DNA from: CBDCWQ01 sp965223435 | Lineage (GTDB): Bacteria > Myxococcota > Kuafuiibacteriia > Kuafuiibacteriales > Kuafuiibacteriaceae | Direction of reading: 5' to 3' | Length of the DNA stretch: 64,000 nt | Assembly (NCBI GenBank): GCA_965223435.1 | Contig: CBDCWQ010000021.1 | Span: 1,116,001-1,180,000 of the forward strand | In this document: piece after piece, positions 7,910-16,412 of the stretch | Position numbering within the stretch: the first letter of the stretch is position 1 | How the letters are laid out: each line of letters starts with the position of its first letter | The notes under the pieces: generated by a model | Told to the model about the DNA's origin: nothing | The model's database searches: none | Seen by the model: the letters and a program-made list of their open reading frames with translations, nothing else | Program-made: the position numbers and the translations under genes

Positions 7910-8572
7910 ATGGGTCTGGTAATGGCGGCCCTTGGCTTGGGCTTTTTGGGGAGCGTGCACTGCACTTTGATGTGTGGACCTCTGGTGGTGGCCGGGTGCC
8001 AGCGCCAAGGGTGCGTGTCAGCAAGGGATACGCTTGGCTACGTGTTTGGCCGGCTGTTTGGTTATGCGTTCTGTGGAGCCTTGGCCGGACATGTGGGCCA
8101 GTTAGGCCTTGCCCGTCTTCCGATGGTAGAACTCCAGCGGACGGTCCTCGCCTTTGTCGCCGTCGGTGCTTTTGTCCATGGCCTCACCCTTTTTTTGCGA
8201 GCCAATAACCATACGGACTTGGTTGGGATAGGGAGCCCATCACGCTATCGCCGGGTGTCTCGCTGGATCGTTGGTATGGTCCCCAAGCGGGGGTTGGGAC
8301 TTGGCCTGGTCACGGCAGTGCTGCCGTGTGGCCTTTTGGTTTCGGCATGGGCACTGGCGGCGGCGAGCGCTTCATCGCTTCGCGGCGCATTCATCATGGT
8401 GGTGTTTTCGGTGGCAACGCTACCTGGCTTGGCCATTCCTCTGATGGGTAGAATGTTTCTTGCCAAGCTTTTTCGGCGGGTTTCGGTGCGTTGGTACGCA
8501 GGGGGATGGTGTTTCTTGGGGTTGTGGCTAGGTCTTAGGCCCGTGGTCCACATGCTTTGGGGGCATCACTGA
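7910..8572 (+). CDS. DsbD_2/SafE-type membrane protein of the cbb3 cluster
   Basis: A 220-residue membrane protein with about six helices. The opening G-F-L-G-S-V-H-C-T-L-M-C-G-P-L-V is the hallmark of the sulfite exporter TauE/SafE-like, DsbD_2 transmembrane family, in which the Cys pair (here C-T-L-M-C) is thought to handle copper or electrons. Family members commonly sit next to ccoI/ccoS and are implicated in oxidase maturation. AGGGGAA precedes the ATG. The last codon is followed directly by the next gene's ATG (TGA-ATG), so the two are coupled. Exact substrate is unknown. Confidence 0.8.
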   Translation: MGLVMAALGLGFLGSVHCTLMCGPLVVAGCQRQGCVSARDTLGYVFGRLFGYAFCGALAGHVGQLGLARLPMVELQRTVLAFVAVGAFVHGLTLFLRANNHTDLVGIGSPSRYRRVSRWIVGMVPKRGLGLGLVTAVLPCGLLVSAWALAAASASSLRGAFIMVVFSVATLPGLAIPLMGRMFLAKLFRRVSVRWYAGGWCFLGLWLGLRPVVHMLWGHH

Positions 8573-9256
8573 ATGGCTCGGCGGCACATTGCGTTTCGAC
8601 TGCCCGGGCACGATTGGAAGAGGGCCGTCTTCGAAACCGACTATGCTTTTCGGGGTGGCTGTCTTCGGGTCGAGGGAAAGGCGTTGCTTGAGTTCGAAAA
8701 CAAAGAGGCGCTCTTTCGAGGTTCTTCAGCGATGCTTTGGGGGCGCTCGGTGTTTGCGTCTTTGGTTGAGCGCCGCGGTGTACCTCGCATCGAGATCACG
8801 GTTGATGGTGCTTTGGCGGTTCCAGAAGATCACTTGCGCGCACCGATCGCGGGTTCAGCAAAAATTCACGCCTGGATTGCGCTTTTGGCCTCATTTTTTG
8901 GTTTTGTGGCCAGCTACCTTTATCTTGGACGTGCCGAATCATTCCAGGATCCGTGGTCGCTCAAGATGGCTATGCACATGGCCGGTTGGCACCTTCTTTT
9001 GACACTGACGCTTTTTCCCGCATCTTTTTGGGGGCAACGCCTCGGCATTCGTGTAGTCCAGGGTGTGAGCCTGGGGTTCTTTTTCATTCATCTGGGTATT
9101 GCTGTCGCCAATATGTGGCCGCAAGGGGGGCCTTCGGATGGGCCATGGATTGCGGTCTTGAACGCCCTCAGCGGGCTCTTTTTTTTGGCGGCGACGGTGT
9201 ACGGGCAAAAGGCCCACCGCGACATGAACCCTTTGACCGCGCTCTCAGCCCAGTAG
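8573..9256 (+). CDS. Unknown four-helix membrane protein at the end of the cbb3 cluster
   Basis: Not a family I recognise. The 227-residue protein has a soluble N-terminal part (about 1-98) rich in beta-type sequence, then four hydrophobic segments near 100-120, 135-155, 160-180 and 190-210. No Cys-rich or haem motif is present, but several His lie in or near the helices (H-M-A-G-W-H and F-I-H-L), which could bind a metal or haem. It starts one base after the preceding stop with no gap, so it is probably co-translated with the SafE-type gene and may help oxidase assembly. Role is inferred from position only. Confidence 0.75.
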   Translation: MARRHIAFRLPGHDWKRAVFETDYAFRGGCLRVEGKALLEFENKEALFRGSSAMLWGRSVFASLVERRGVPRIEITVDGALAVPEDHLRAPIAGSAKIHAWIALLASFFGFVASYLYLGRAESFQDPWSLKMAMHMAGWHLLLTLTLFPASFWGQRLGIRVVQGVSLGFFFIHLGIAVANMWPQGGPSDGPWIAVLNALSGLFFLAATVYGQKAHRDMNPLTALSAQ

Positions 9257-9415
9257 CTTGCGGCGCAGTGGGCTGGCCGGGTGTAGGATTGTTGCCCCCG
9301 TTTGAATGCGGCCCGGGGTGCTCTATGGTTGGCTTCATCTGTTCATGGCGATGACCAACACCTATGGTTCGATGCCGCTCGTTGTCGCTCTCGATCCCTT
9401 GGGATGGGTCGGATA

Positions 9416-9985
9416 ATGTCAAAGCCCCGCTCGGGTTCGGATCGTCCACCCCTTTTGTGTCAGATTCACGGCTTCATCGACGAAGAGGCGCGCAGGGCCC
9501 GACTGGAGATGTTGAAGCTCCACGAAAATGACGAATCGTTGGGCCAATGTCTCCAAGAAGAGGTGATTCGCCCGAACCTGACTTGGATCGTGAGCGAGTT
9601 TTATCGTTTTATGCAGGACGTGCCTCAGATGGCGCCTTTTCTTAAGGGTCCAGGTGTTCTTCTTCAGTTGAAAAAAACCCAGGAACGGTATCTTTTGAGT
9701 CTCGGCGTGGACTTTGGCAGCGCGCAGTACTTCGAGGAGCGACTGCGTGTGGGTGTTGTCCACCGTCGTATCGGGCTTCCGAGCAGCCAATACATTGCCG
9801 CCTATGCCGAACTTGGGCAATTGGTGGCGGCCGCGGTATGGCAGAAGTATCAGGGCCACGTGCGGAAAGGCCTCGCGCTCACGTCGTTTCTGTCGAGGGT
9901 CATCGCGTTGGATATGTCCTTGACCCTCGATACCTACCACCTCACGACGCTTCGCCAGATCGAACGAAAGAAGAAGGACACCTGA
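9416..9985 (+). CDS. Stand-alone protoglobin/globin-sensor domain protein
   Basis: A 189-residue protein consisting almost only of a globin-coupled-sensor-type haem domain. The diagnostic stretch is Y-F-E-E-R-L-R-V-G-V-V-H-R-R-I-G-L-P, with H116 as the probable proximal haem ligand, followed by the conserved Y-I-A-A-Y. Upstream motifs W-I-V-S-E-F-Y-R-F and G-V-D-F-G also fit. No output domain (cyclase, kinase or methyl-accepting) follows. The ATG at 9416 is preferred to an in-frame ATG at 9302 because the longer N-terminus does not look protein-like. Being next to an oxygen-consuming oxidase suggests O2 sensing or binding. Partner is unknown. Confidence 0.82.
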   Translation: MSKPRSGSDRPPLLCQIHGFIDEEARRARLEMLKLHENDESLGQCLQEEVIRPNLTWIVSEFYRFMQDVPQMAPFLKGPGVLLQLKKTQERYLLSLGVDFGSAQYFEERLRVGVVHRRIGLPSSQYIAAYAELGQLVAAAVWQKYQGHVRKGLALTSFLSRVIALDMSLTLDTYHLTTLRQIERKKKDT

Positions 9986-10133
9986 GGTCACCTGGACTTT
10001 TCTGGCCGCGCCGTGCGGGCAAATCATCGTTTGACCCATAAAGGGATCCATCCGGTGACCGAGGTCCTTGTGCGCCAGGAGGGGCGCCATTTTGACGGCG
10101 AAGTTCTGAAATGGAAAGAATTTCAAGCGTTCT

Positions 10134-10403
10134 TTGGTTGGCACGACTTTGGATCTGGTGGAAACTCAAGACTCACAAAGTTCAATAACGGGCCCACCTG
10201 CTTGGGAAAGAGCTGGGGCTCAAAGACGAAAGTGTCCAATTTGTGGTGACGCGGCGCTGCGGTCGGACATATGTGAAAGGCGAGACGGCAACGTTCAAGG
10301 GCGGCTACGCCAGGTCCAACCCGAGAACGATGGACGTCCGCGTTTGGTCGTACGGCGAGATGTCGCCAAGGGAAGAGTTTCATGTCTCATTCATCAGAGT
10401 TGA
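10134..10403 (+). CDS. Possible small ORF with a CPxC motif
   Basis: In the 400 bp between the protoglobin and the next gene, this frame (TTG start) reads 89 residues including R-R-K-C-P-I-C-G-D and a basic C-terminus, and overlaps the next start by 22 bp. No family is recognised, no good ribosome-binding site is visible, and two other frames are partly open, so it may be non-coding or a decayed gene. Confidence 0.25.
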   Translation: MVGTTLDLVETQDSQSSITGPPAWERAGAQRRKCPICGDAALRSDICERRDGNVQGRLRQVQPENDGRPRLVVRRDVAKGRVSCLIHQS

Positions 10404-10996
10404 GTCACCTCCAAGAGCACGAGCTGGTGCGTGTCGATGCGGCGCTTTGTGAGGTGCCTCGCGAACACCTTGAACGCCCATTTGGCTTTCGTGCCATCCG
10501 CCGAGGGACTTATCTTTGTCGTGCCGGTCGAAATTATCCGACCATCATGGGTCTTTATAGCCGTGGGTCAGGCACCGCCCATCTGTACGAGGGTGCGTTT
10601 TCGGGGTTTCTTGGGCTGCAAGCGCCGGAGACCATGCTCCCCAAGTTTCCGATTCTCTGTTTGGTCGGTTGCAGTTTGACTCAGGACGAGGCCTTGTTTG
10701 GGTTGTGGGCCGACTTTGTGGGGGGCGCGGTGGTGTCGCCTTCTCAAGTGCTGCTTCTCGAAAAAGAAATCGTTGAGAACGCGCTGGCCTTTAGCTTTTC
10801 TGGACTCAAAATTCGGCTCGAGCTTTTGCCCAGCGGACTTGATTTCGCCCTTGGGTACGCAGCTTTTCTGTGTTTTCCCACTCACCTCAAAAAGGGATCA
10901 CCGAAGTTGTACGAGTTCTTCTTGCGAGAGGTCTTTGGTCAAACGCCCGCCCTGGGTAGTCATGAACGCTCAGGTTCAGAGCCGGCTCGGGTCTGA
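10382..10996 (+). CDS. Unknown protein, possible clan CD (caspase/CHAT-like) fold
   Basis: A 204-residue protein with GGGAAGAG just before the ATG. No family is recognised with confidence. The middle holds S-R-G-S-G-T-A-H-L-Y-E-G and, about 30 residues later, I-L-C-L-V-G-C-S followed by an amphipathic stretch and G-G-A-V-V-S-P. A His near a Gly followed by a Cys after a hydrophobic strand is the layout of caspase-like and CHAT peptidases, but spacing is short and other landmarks are missing. No signal peptide or membrane segment. The TPR gene downstream would fit a CHAT-type partner, which is only an association. Confidence 0.6.
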   Translation: MSHSSELSHLQEHELVRVDAALCEVPREHLERPFGFRAIRRGTYLCRAGRNYPTIMGLYSRGSGTAHLYEGAFSGFLGLQAPETMLPKFPILCLVGCSLTQDEALFGLWADFVGGAVVSPSQVLLLEKEIVENALAFSFSGLKIRLELLPSGLDFALGYAAFLCFPTHLKKGSPKLYEFFLREVFGQTPALGSHERSGSEPARV

Positions 10997-11263
10997 ACAA
11001 GGGCGCTTAAGCGCCGCGCCTTTGAATATCGCCGAAAGGATTTGAGAGGCTATGAGATGCGTTCTCGTCCTTCGGGCGCGGGACGGCAGGCGGGAACCGG
11101 GCCGGGTCGGCCGGGTCTGGATGGGCTCGGTACCTACTTGGGTGTGGGTCGGTGTGTTCTCGATGGAACACCGTGAGCGAATTCGAGCGGTTAGCATCGG
11201 AACCACAAAAACCGTGAATACCCGTGGTTGCCGGATAGGGTGTTTGTTGAATGCAATGGAGGT

Positions 11264-12136
11264 ATGCAGCTTTTCAAGGTCTCGTCCTCTGTGTTTGTCG
11301 GTTTGGCTCTGGTGTCGCTGGGCGCTGGTGTTCAAGCTCGCGGTTCGGAGGACCGGCCGCTTGCGGCTTATCGGGCCGGGGACATCGACCAGGCCAAGGC
11401 GCTTTACCGAGAAGAGCTCGAGCGTGCCAAAAAATCCGGTTCGACCACGGCCAAGTGGACGGCGTTGTTTCGCAGCGCGTGGTTTTATCACGAGCTCGGC
11501 GATGGCAAAAAAGCGCTGGCGTTGTCGAACGAGGCGTTGGTCTATGCCCGAAGGACAAGAGACCCGTTTCGAATTGGGCGGACCCTATCGTGGATCGGGT
11601 GGTCCTACGCATCGATGGGTGCCTATCCTTTGGCGATCAAGTTCTATGAGGAGGCCATTCGGCTTGGCGCTCCGAAGGGCAAAGTGGTGATTCCTGCGGT
11701 GTGGGGGTTGGCGACCCAGGAGCTCGGCGCGGTGTATCTTCGTATGGGGGACAAGGAGGCGGCGCGCCGCCATTTGAATGCGACCGTAGACTTTGCGATG
11801 AAACACGGGATCTTGACGGGTGTGGCCGAAGGCGGGGCGCATCTCGCGGAGCTCTACTTGCTCGAGGGCAACTACGGATTGGCGGATACCTGGGCGCGCA
11901 GGGCGGTGGAGGCTGCCGTTCAGTGTGATTGCAGTCCAAACAACATCAGCCGGGCAAAAACAGCCTTGGCTCGGGTGATGCTTGACAAAGCAAGAGTTGA
12001 TCCGGCCTCGAAATGGAAGGCCAAGGGCGCCATCGAGGAGAGTCTACGGTTCGCCAAGGCCGCCAAAAATCTTCGTTACGTCGCCGAGTCGGAGCTCCTT
12101 CTTAGCCGCGTTCTTCCGGAAACGGATTTTTCTTAA
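11264..12136 (+). CDS. Exported TPR protein, interrupted by an in-frame stop
   Basis: The ATG at 11264 gives a signal peptide (VFVGLALVSLGAGVQA), so it is preferred to in-frame TTG/GTG starts at 11228 and 11240. The 290 residues form tetratricopeptide-type helical pairs (A-x3-Y-x-A-G-D near 33, then L-G-D-G-K-K-A-L-A-L-S, M-G-A-Y-P-L-A-I-K-F-Y and M-G-D-K-E-A-A-R-R-H-L). TPR proteins act as protein-binding scaffolds; the partner is not known. The frame ends at TAA 12134-12136, but the same frame stays open with the same TPR character to 12688. This looks like a nonsense change in a gene of about 474 codons. Confidence 0.75.
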   Translation: MQLFKVSSSVFVGLALVSLGAGVQARGSEDRPLAAYRAGDIDQAKALYREELERAKKSGSTTAKWTALFRSAWFYHELGDGKKALALSNEALVYARRTRDPFRIGRTLSWIGWSYASMGAYPLAIKFYEEAIRLGAPKGKVVIPAVWGLATQELGAVYLRMGDKEAARRHLNATVDFAMKHGILTGVAEGGAHLAELYLLEGNYGLADTWARRAVEAAVQCDCSPNNISRAKTALARVMLDKARVDPASKWKAKGAIEESLRFAKAAKNLRYVAESELLLSRVLPETDFS

Positions 12137-12688
12137 AAGCTCGCACTGGCTTCAAGCGCATCACAGACGCTCAGCGACCTGGAAAGTGAGTGGGTTGGCG
12201 CGGCAGACGTTCAGCTCGGCCGCCTATACCAGAAGGCCGACCACAAGCGACTTGCTCGATTTTATCTCAAGAGCGGACTTCGAATCCACGAGAGCATGTT
12301 TCAGAGGGTTCATGCGGCTTACGTGATGGCGGACCTTGCTGATTTGGAGCATCTTCGAGATGACGATAGAGCGAAGCTCGAGCAGCTGGTGGCTGCGACG
12401 GATCTGGCCCTGAGTGCGGGGGCTTTGGCGCTGGTGATGCGCAACCAGATGTCGCTTTCCGACGGGTTTTTAGACGCGGGTTACGAACGGATGTCGCTTT
12501 ACTGGACACGACAGGCGCTCGAAACGTTGGGCGGTCTTTTGAAGCAAGAAACCGACAGTCTGGCCCGTGAGAAGCTCCACAAAGACCAGTACAAATTGAG
12601 TGAACGTGCGGCCCAGCTGTTGCTCAAGTTGTCTGGGAGCGAAAAGCAAGCTCCGTATTCTAGGCCGCGGTCACCCAAGAGTTCCTGA
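12137..12688 (+). pseudogene. Downstream half of the TPR gene after an in-frame TAA
   Basis: Read in the same frame as 11264-12136, these 183 codons continue the helical repeat pattern (L-G-R-L-Y-Q-K-A-D-H-K-R-L-A-R-F-Y-L, then M-S-L-Y-W-T-R-Q-A-L-E-T-L) without any further stop until TGA at 12686. The first ATG is at 12296 and has no clear ribosome-binding site. Read-through, a sequencing error or a real nonsense mutation would all give this picture. Confidence 0.65.
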
Positions 12689-13108
12689 GGACTCCGTCTC
12701 AGCCAATCGGCTTGGCGGGCGGCCGGGTCAATCGCCCGAGGTGGTCATGATGTTCGAATATCGTTTGACCATTCGCGCTGGGCTTCCAGGGTAAGGCCAG
12801 CGGAAACGCGGGAAAACACGATTGTCAAACACACTGTGCACATGGCGCGGCCAGTTGAAAGTCGACGATTCGGGAAAAACCATTTGAGTTGGCCCGTGGC
12901 CCGCGTTTTCCTAAGGGCAGTCCTCATTGCGGGGGTGTTTTGTCCTTGGTGCGCTGAAGGGGTTTAGTGTAGGCTCAAATCAGCAGGCCTATGCAACCTG
13001 GCTTGTCCATCAATCACAATAGAGTAGCAGTGATCCTGGTCACATAGGGCCAGATGGGCACAGCGAGCGAAGGCTTTGAGGCAAAGGATTTTTTTGCAGG
13101 AAACACTC
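12689..13108. other. Intergenic region, no gene seen
   Basis: About 420 bp with short open frames only, none with a ribosome-binding site or recognisable protein. GCGGGAAAAC at about 12806 and its approximate inverse CGCGTTTTCC at about 12903 are the only symmetry noticed. It presumably holds the promoter of the lipoprotein gene at 13109. Confidence 0.5.
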
Positions 13109-16100
13109 ATGAGAACACTCATTGCAACCACGATATGTTGGTCGTTTATTGCGGCCTGTTCTGGCGGTGGCCCTCACGATACCGGCACTCAAGGAGAAAA
13201 GCCGCACAAAGGGTATGCGGGATATCAACAACAGTCCCTCCTCAGCATGCCCCTCCCGGTTCTGGTTGGGGGGCAAGCGACGCTCAGTCCTGGGATGCCA
13301 TCTTACGTGGATGTGGACCGGGCTTTGTCTCCGTTTTCAGCCCTGAAACTGGATCTGAAAAATCTTCAGGCGCATCCGGTTTCGTTCCGGATCCGCTTGG
13401 GTTCGGCGCGGTCCCACAAAGAGGTCGTGTCTCGGGTGCTCGAGCTCCCCGGCCATGCCGAGGCCGAGTTCATGCTGGGCTTAGATGCCAATGCGGATTT
13501 CGAGGTTGTCAGCACCGAGCTCAACGTGGCCCGATTCAATGAAGATCCAGGCAGCCTGACCCTAGACTTGGACGTGGACCAGATCGGCTTTTTGCTGCCG
13601 ACCCCCGGAACCCGTATTGAAGTCCAAAACATTTTTGGACTCAAGGGCGTGAAGCCTGCCAATCCAGACGAAGACTTCCCTTATGGCTTTTCCCGCGGAC
13701 TGCGCGGACTGCGCAAGTTCGGTGTTTTCGAAATGCGTGTTTCTCAGGGCGCACTCCGCGTTCAGGGCGACATTGACCGCCGTCCGGCCATCTTGGTGTT
13801 CCCGACGGCGAAGGACTTGTCTCGATTCGAAAGCCTTCGGGTTGTGGTTCACGATGAGCTGGGTGCTGCCGGAACGAAGGTTCGCCTCCTCCTGAAAGAG
13901 GACGATGCCGAGCCCGGCGCGTCTGACTTTGGGCGCGGGGACGCGTGGGGTTCCGAACTGGTGGACCTCAAAGAGGGCGCCCACAGCTATGAGTTTTTGC
14001 TCGATGCGGGGCGCTTTGAGCGCTCCTCAGAGCCAGAAGATCAGGGCGGCAATGGGGTGTTCGAAGCCAGCCGTGTTCGTTTTGCAGCCCTGGTGTTCTT
14101 TTCCGGGGCCTTTGGTGGCGGCACTGGGCGTAGCTCTGTGGCTTTGGCCATAGACGATTTCGATGTCGCAGGTGGTTTGGCGGTGACTGCCGACTGTGGG
14201 ATCAACCACGGAGGTTGTGATCCCTCGGTGGAGTGTAAGAATACATCTGAAGGACCTGAGTGTGGTCCGTGTCCGACGGGGACTGTACTCGGTGGCCGCG
14301 GGCGGTGCATTCGTGAAGTTCCGGAGCCCATTCTCGACCTGGCCGACGCGGCTCGCATCGAGGGGGATTCCGCGATCGGCACTTGGGAGGTCAATCGAGA
14401 CCTTTCCAGGTTTGCCCGCTTCCATGTGAGGGTACGCAACCCGCAGGACACCCCTGCTCGATTTCGCGTGGAGCTGGAGCCCAAACAGAGCGGTATCCAC
14501 CGGTTTGCGCAGTCGCGAGAGGTCACCTTGGATGCTCACCAAGAGCGAGCCTTTGTATTTGAATTGGACAGCCGAGACTTCCCCCTGTGGAACGACCGGC
14601 CCGCGGTGGATGCGGAAGGATTGGTCATGGACCTCGACCTGGCACGCCTTCACGTCCGGGTGTTTGACGGCGCGGTTGATGTTTTTGGCTTTGACGTTTC
14701 CGGGACGTCGACACCGGCTGGAAACGACGGCGCCACCTTTGCCTTCGAAAGAGGCGCGTCGGGTGTGTTGGCGTTTGGCGCCGCCATTGACGACCGCGGC
14801 CTAGGGATTGAGGGCGGTCGCATCCGATATGTCACCAAGGCTGTGGGCGCTGGTGGGACGCCCGCAACCCATGGCCTGGTCTTCTTTCGACTCGACCAAA
14901 ACCTCAACCACTACGATGCCATCGAGATTCGCGCGCTGGAGGAAGGTGCGGGCAAAAACGCTTCCTTCTCGGTCATTCTCAAAGAGTCTGAAGCTTCGGG
15001 GATTGCCGGGGAGCTGGGCCGTGGGGACGGATGGGTGTCTAAGAAGTGGAAACTGGACTACAAGTCCAAGTCCTTCTCTATTCCATTGAACAGCCAAACC
15101 TTCAACCAAGACCCAGACCACGAGGGCGGAAACGGTCAGCTCGAGCTCAAGAAGGTGCGTTGGATTGGGGTTTTGTTCGATGGGTTTGACCCGGACCATC
15201 CAGGGCGAACGCTGCTGGTCGAGCATTTGAATTTGGTGGCCAATCCCTTGGCCCAGGCGGGTGTTCTTTCGGAGGAAGGGGCGCCTGTTTTTTCCGCTGA
15301 CCGGAGCGACGTTTTGGTGGCCTATCCTTCGGGAGAGCTTGCGATTCGGCACCTCAATCAGGGTGACATTGCTCGGGCCCGAGAAATTCTCAAGCCGGCC
15401 GTTCGGGCCATTCGCCTCGGCCGCGGCCGTATGCCGAGGCGGTATGACGCGGCGGGTGAACCCCAGACTACGGATGCCACCAATGGGGATTCATCCGTCA
15501 TGTCCATTGCCCTTGCGCGCTATGTGAACAGCGTTCCCGCTACGGACGCTTTTCGGAGTGCGGCCGCTGATGCCAACGTGCTCTTGCAGGCGTGGTTGGC
15601 AGGTCGCGAAACCTCTCAGCCCCTCAGTGACGGCAGCGTCGTTCGCATCAAGTCGCCGCTTCTGCGAAGAGGGTTATTTCGCCCGGTACGAGAGGGAGAA
15701 AGTGGTGGTATTTCGACCGAGAACGAGGTTCGTCGAGCCATATCGATGTGGTTCACAGCCCAGTCTTCGTCGGATAGGCGTGCCGGGGAAGAGGAGGCTA
15801 GGGCGCTGCTCAGAGCCATCGCTTCCGACGTTTGGGATCCCTCGGCCGCGGTGTTTCGGTCCAACGTTCGTGGGGAAGCGAGCGCGGAAGACACCCACGA
15901 CGAGTGTGCCCGCGATGCCCTTTCGTTGTTGGTTTTGGCCGCCGACGGCATGGGGCTCAAGGACGAACTCAAAGATGACCTCCTAGAGGCCGCTGAGCAG
16001 CCACCGTGTTATACGTCGTCTGAAGATCAAGCGTGGTTTGGCTATACAGGCTCGGGTGCGATTCCTGAGTTCATGTTTCTGGACGCTACGGCGATGGCGG

Positions 16101-16282
16101 TTTTGGGACTCGACGATCTGGCGCGTAAGACCGAAGTCGCCGCGGAGCGCTTGTCGGTCTCGATCCAGTTCGGTTACAGCACCACCAGCCCCCGCGAAGC
16201 TTCCGCAATCACCTTGATTATGCGGGGTGATGCTCGGGCGCCGGCCACGAACCCCTATTTTGGCACGACCTCAAGCCTGTAA
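13109..16282 (+). CDS. Large secreted lipoprotein with EGF-like segment and C-terminal helical (six-hairpin-like) region
   Basis: A 1,057-residue lipoprotein: the start at 13109 has AGGAAA upstream and gives a signal ending in lipobox F-I-A-A-C. Two similar beta-rich halves (about 30-350 and 405-715) repeat the pattern of carbohydrate-binding-like modules, for example G-R-G-D-A-W in the first and G-R-G-D-G-W in the second, each followed by an E/D-H/Q-x-G-G-N-G motif. Between them is a Cys-rich EGF-like segment (NHGGCDPSVEC onward, about 362-398). The C-terminal 340 residues are helical with S-T-E-N-E-V and D-D-E-C-like motifs, recalling (alpha/alpha)6 glycosidase-type folds and a part of the giant protein at 32215. 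Enzyme activity is unproven; surface polysaccharide binding or processing is a guess. Confidence 0.75.
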   Translation: MRTLIATTICWSFIAACSGGGPHDTGTQGEKPHKGYAGYQQQSLLSMPLPVLVGGQATLSPGMPSYVDVDRALSPFSALKLDLKNLQAHPVSFRIRLGSARSHKEVVSRVLELPGHAEAEFMLGLDANADFEVVSTELNVARFNEDPGSLTLDLDVDQIGFLLPTPGTRIEVQNIFGLKGVKPANPDEDFPYGFSRGLRGLRKFGVFEMRVSQGALRVQGDIDRRPAILVFPTAKDLSRFESLRVVVHDELGAAGTKVRLLLKEDDAEPGASDFGRGDAWGSELVDLKEGAHSYEFLLDAGRFERSSEPEDQGGNGVFEASRVRFAALVFFSGAFGGGTGRSSVALAIDDFDVAGGLAVTADCGINHGGCDPSVECKNTSEGPECGPCPTGTVLGGRGRCIREVPEPILDLADAARIEGDSAIGTWEVNRDLSRFARFHVRVRNPQDTPARFRVELEPKQSGIHRFAQSREVTLDAHQERAFVFELDSRDFPLWNDRPAVDAEGLVMDLDLARLHVRVFDGAVDVFGFDVSGTSTPAGNDGATFAFERGASGVLAFGAAIDDRGLGIEGGRIRYVTKAVGAGGTPATHGLVFFRLDQNLNHYDAIEIRALEEGAGKNASFSVILKESEASGIAGELGRGDGWVSKKWKLDYKSKSFSIPLNSQTFNQDPDHEGGNGQLELKKVRWIGVLFDGFDPDHPGRTLLVEHLNLVANPLAQAGVLSEEGAPVFSADRSDVLVAYPSGELAIRHLNQGDIARAREILKPAVRAIRLGRGRMPRRYDAAGEPQTTDATNGDSSVMSIALARYVNSVPATDAFRSAAADANVLLQAWLAGRETSQPLSDGSVVRIKSPLLRRGLFRPVREGESGGISTENEVRRAISMWFTAQSSSDRRAGEEEARALLRAIASDVWDPSAAVFRSNVRGEASAEDTHDECARDALSLLVLAADGMGLKDELKDDLLEAAEQPPCYTSSEDQAWFGYTGSGAIPEFMFLDATAMAVLGLDDLARKTEVAAERLSVSIQFGYSTTSPREASAITLIMRGDARAPATNPYFGTTSSL

Positions 16283-16289
16283 CGGACTG

Positions 16290-16324
16290 TGACGTCACAC
16301 CCTGGTCCATGAAGGGTGACATCA
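16290..16324 (+). terminator. Imperfect hairpin after the lipoprotein gene
   Basis: TGACGTCACACCCT (16290-16303) pairs with AGGGTGACATCA (16313-16324) with a two-base bulge and a nine-base loop, 8 bp after the stop. There is no T-run, so it is either a weak terminator or a regulatory site for the following gene. Confidence 0.35.
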
Positions 16325-16412
16325 CTGGAACCGAATCACTTAACATACTGTAATAACTTACGATTACTGATGTCCAGGTATTGGATCGGTGCTTGCAGAT
16401 TTAACGGGCACC

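Noticed and set aside
9302..9415. Longer N-terminus for the protoglobin
   Set aside because: The added residues do not resemble the family and no ribosome-binding site precedes 9302.
10120..10160. Possible sigma-54 type promoter (TTGGCACGACTTTGG)
   Set aside because: The -12 GC element is missing and spacing is wrong.
11052..11690. Plus-strand open frame of 212 codons overlapping the TPR gene
   Set aside because: Its second half reads the TPR gene out of frame and its composition (Arg, Ser, Trp) is that of a shadow frame.
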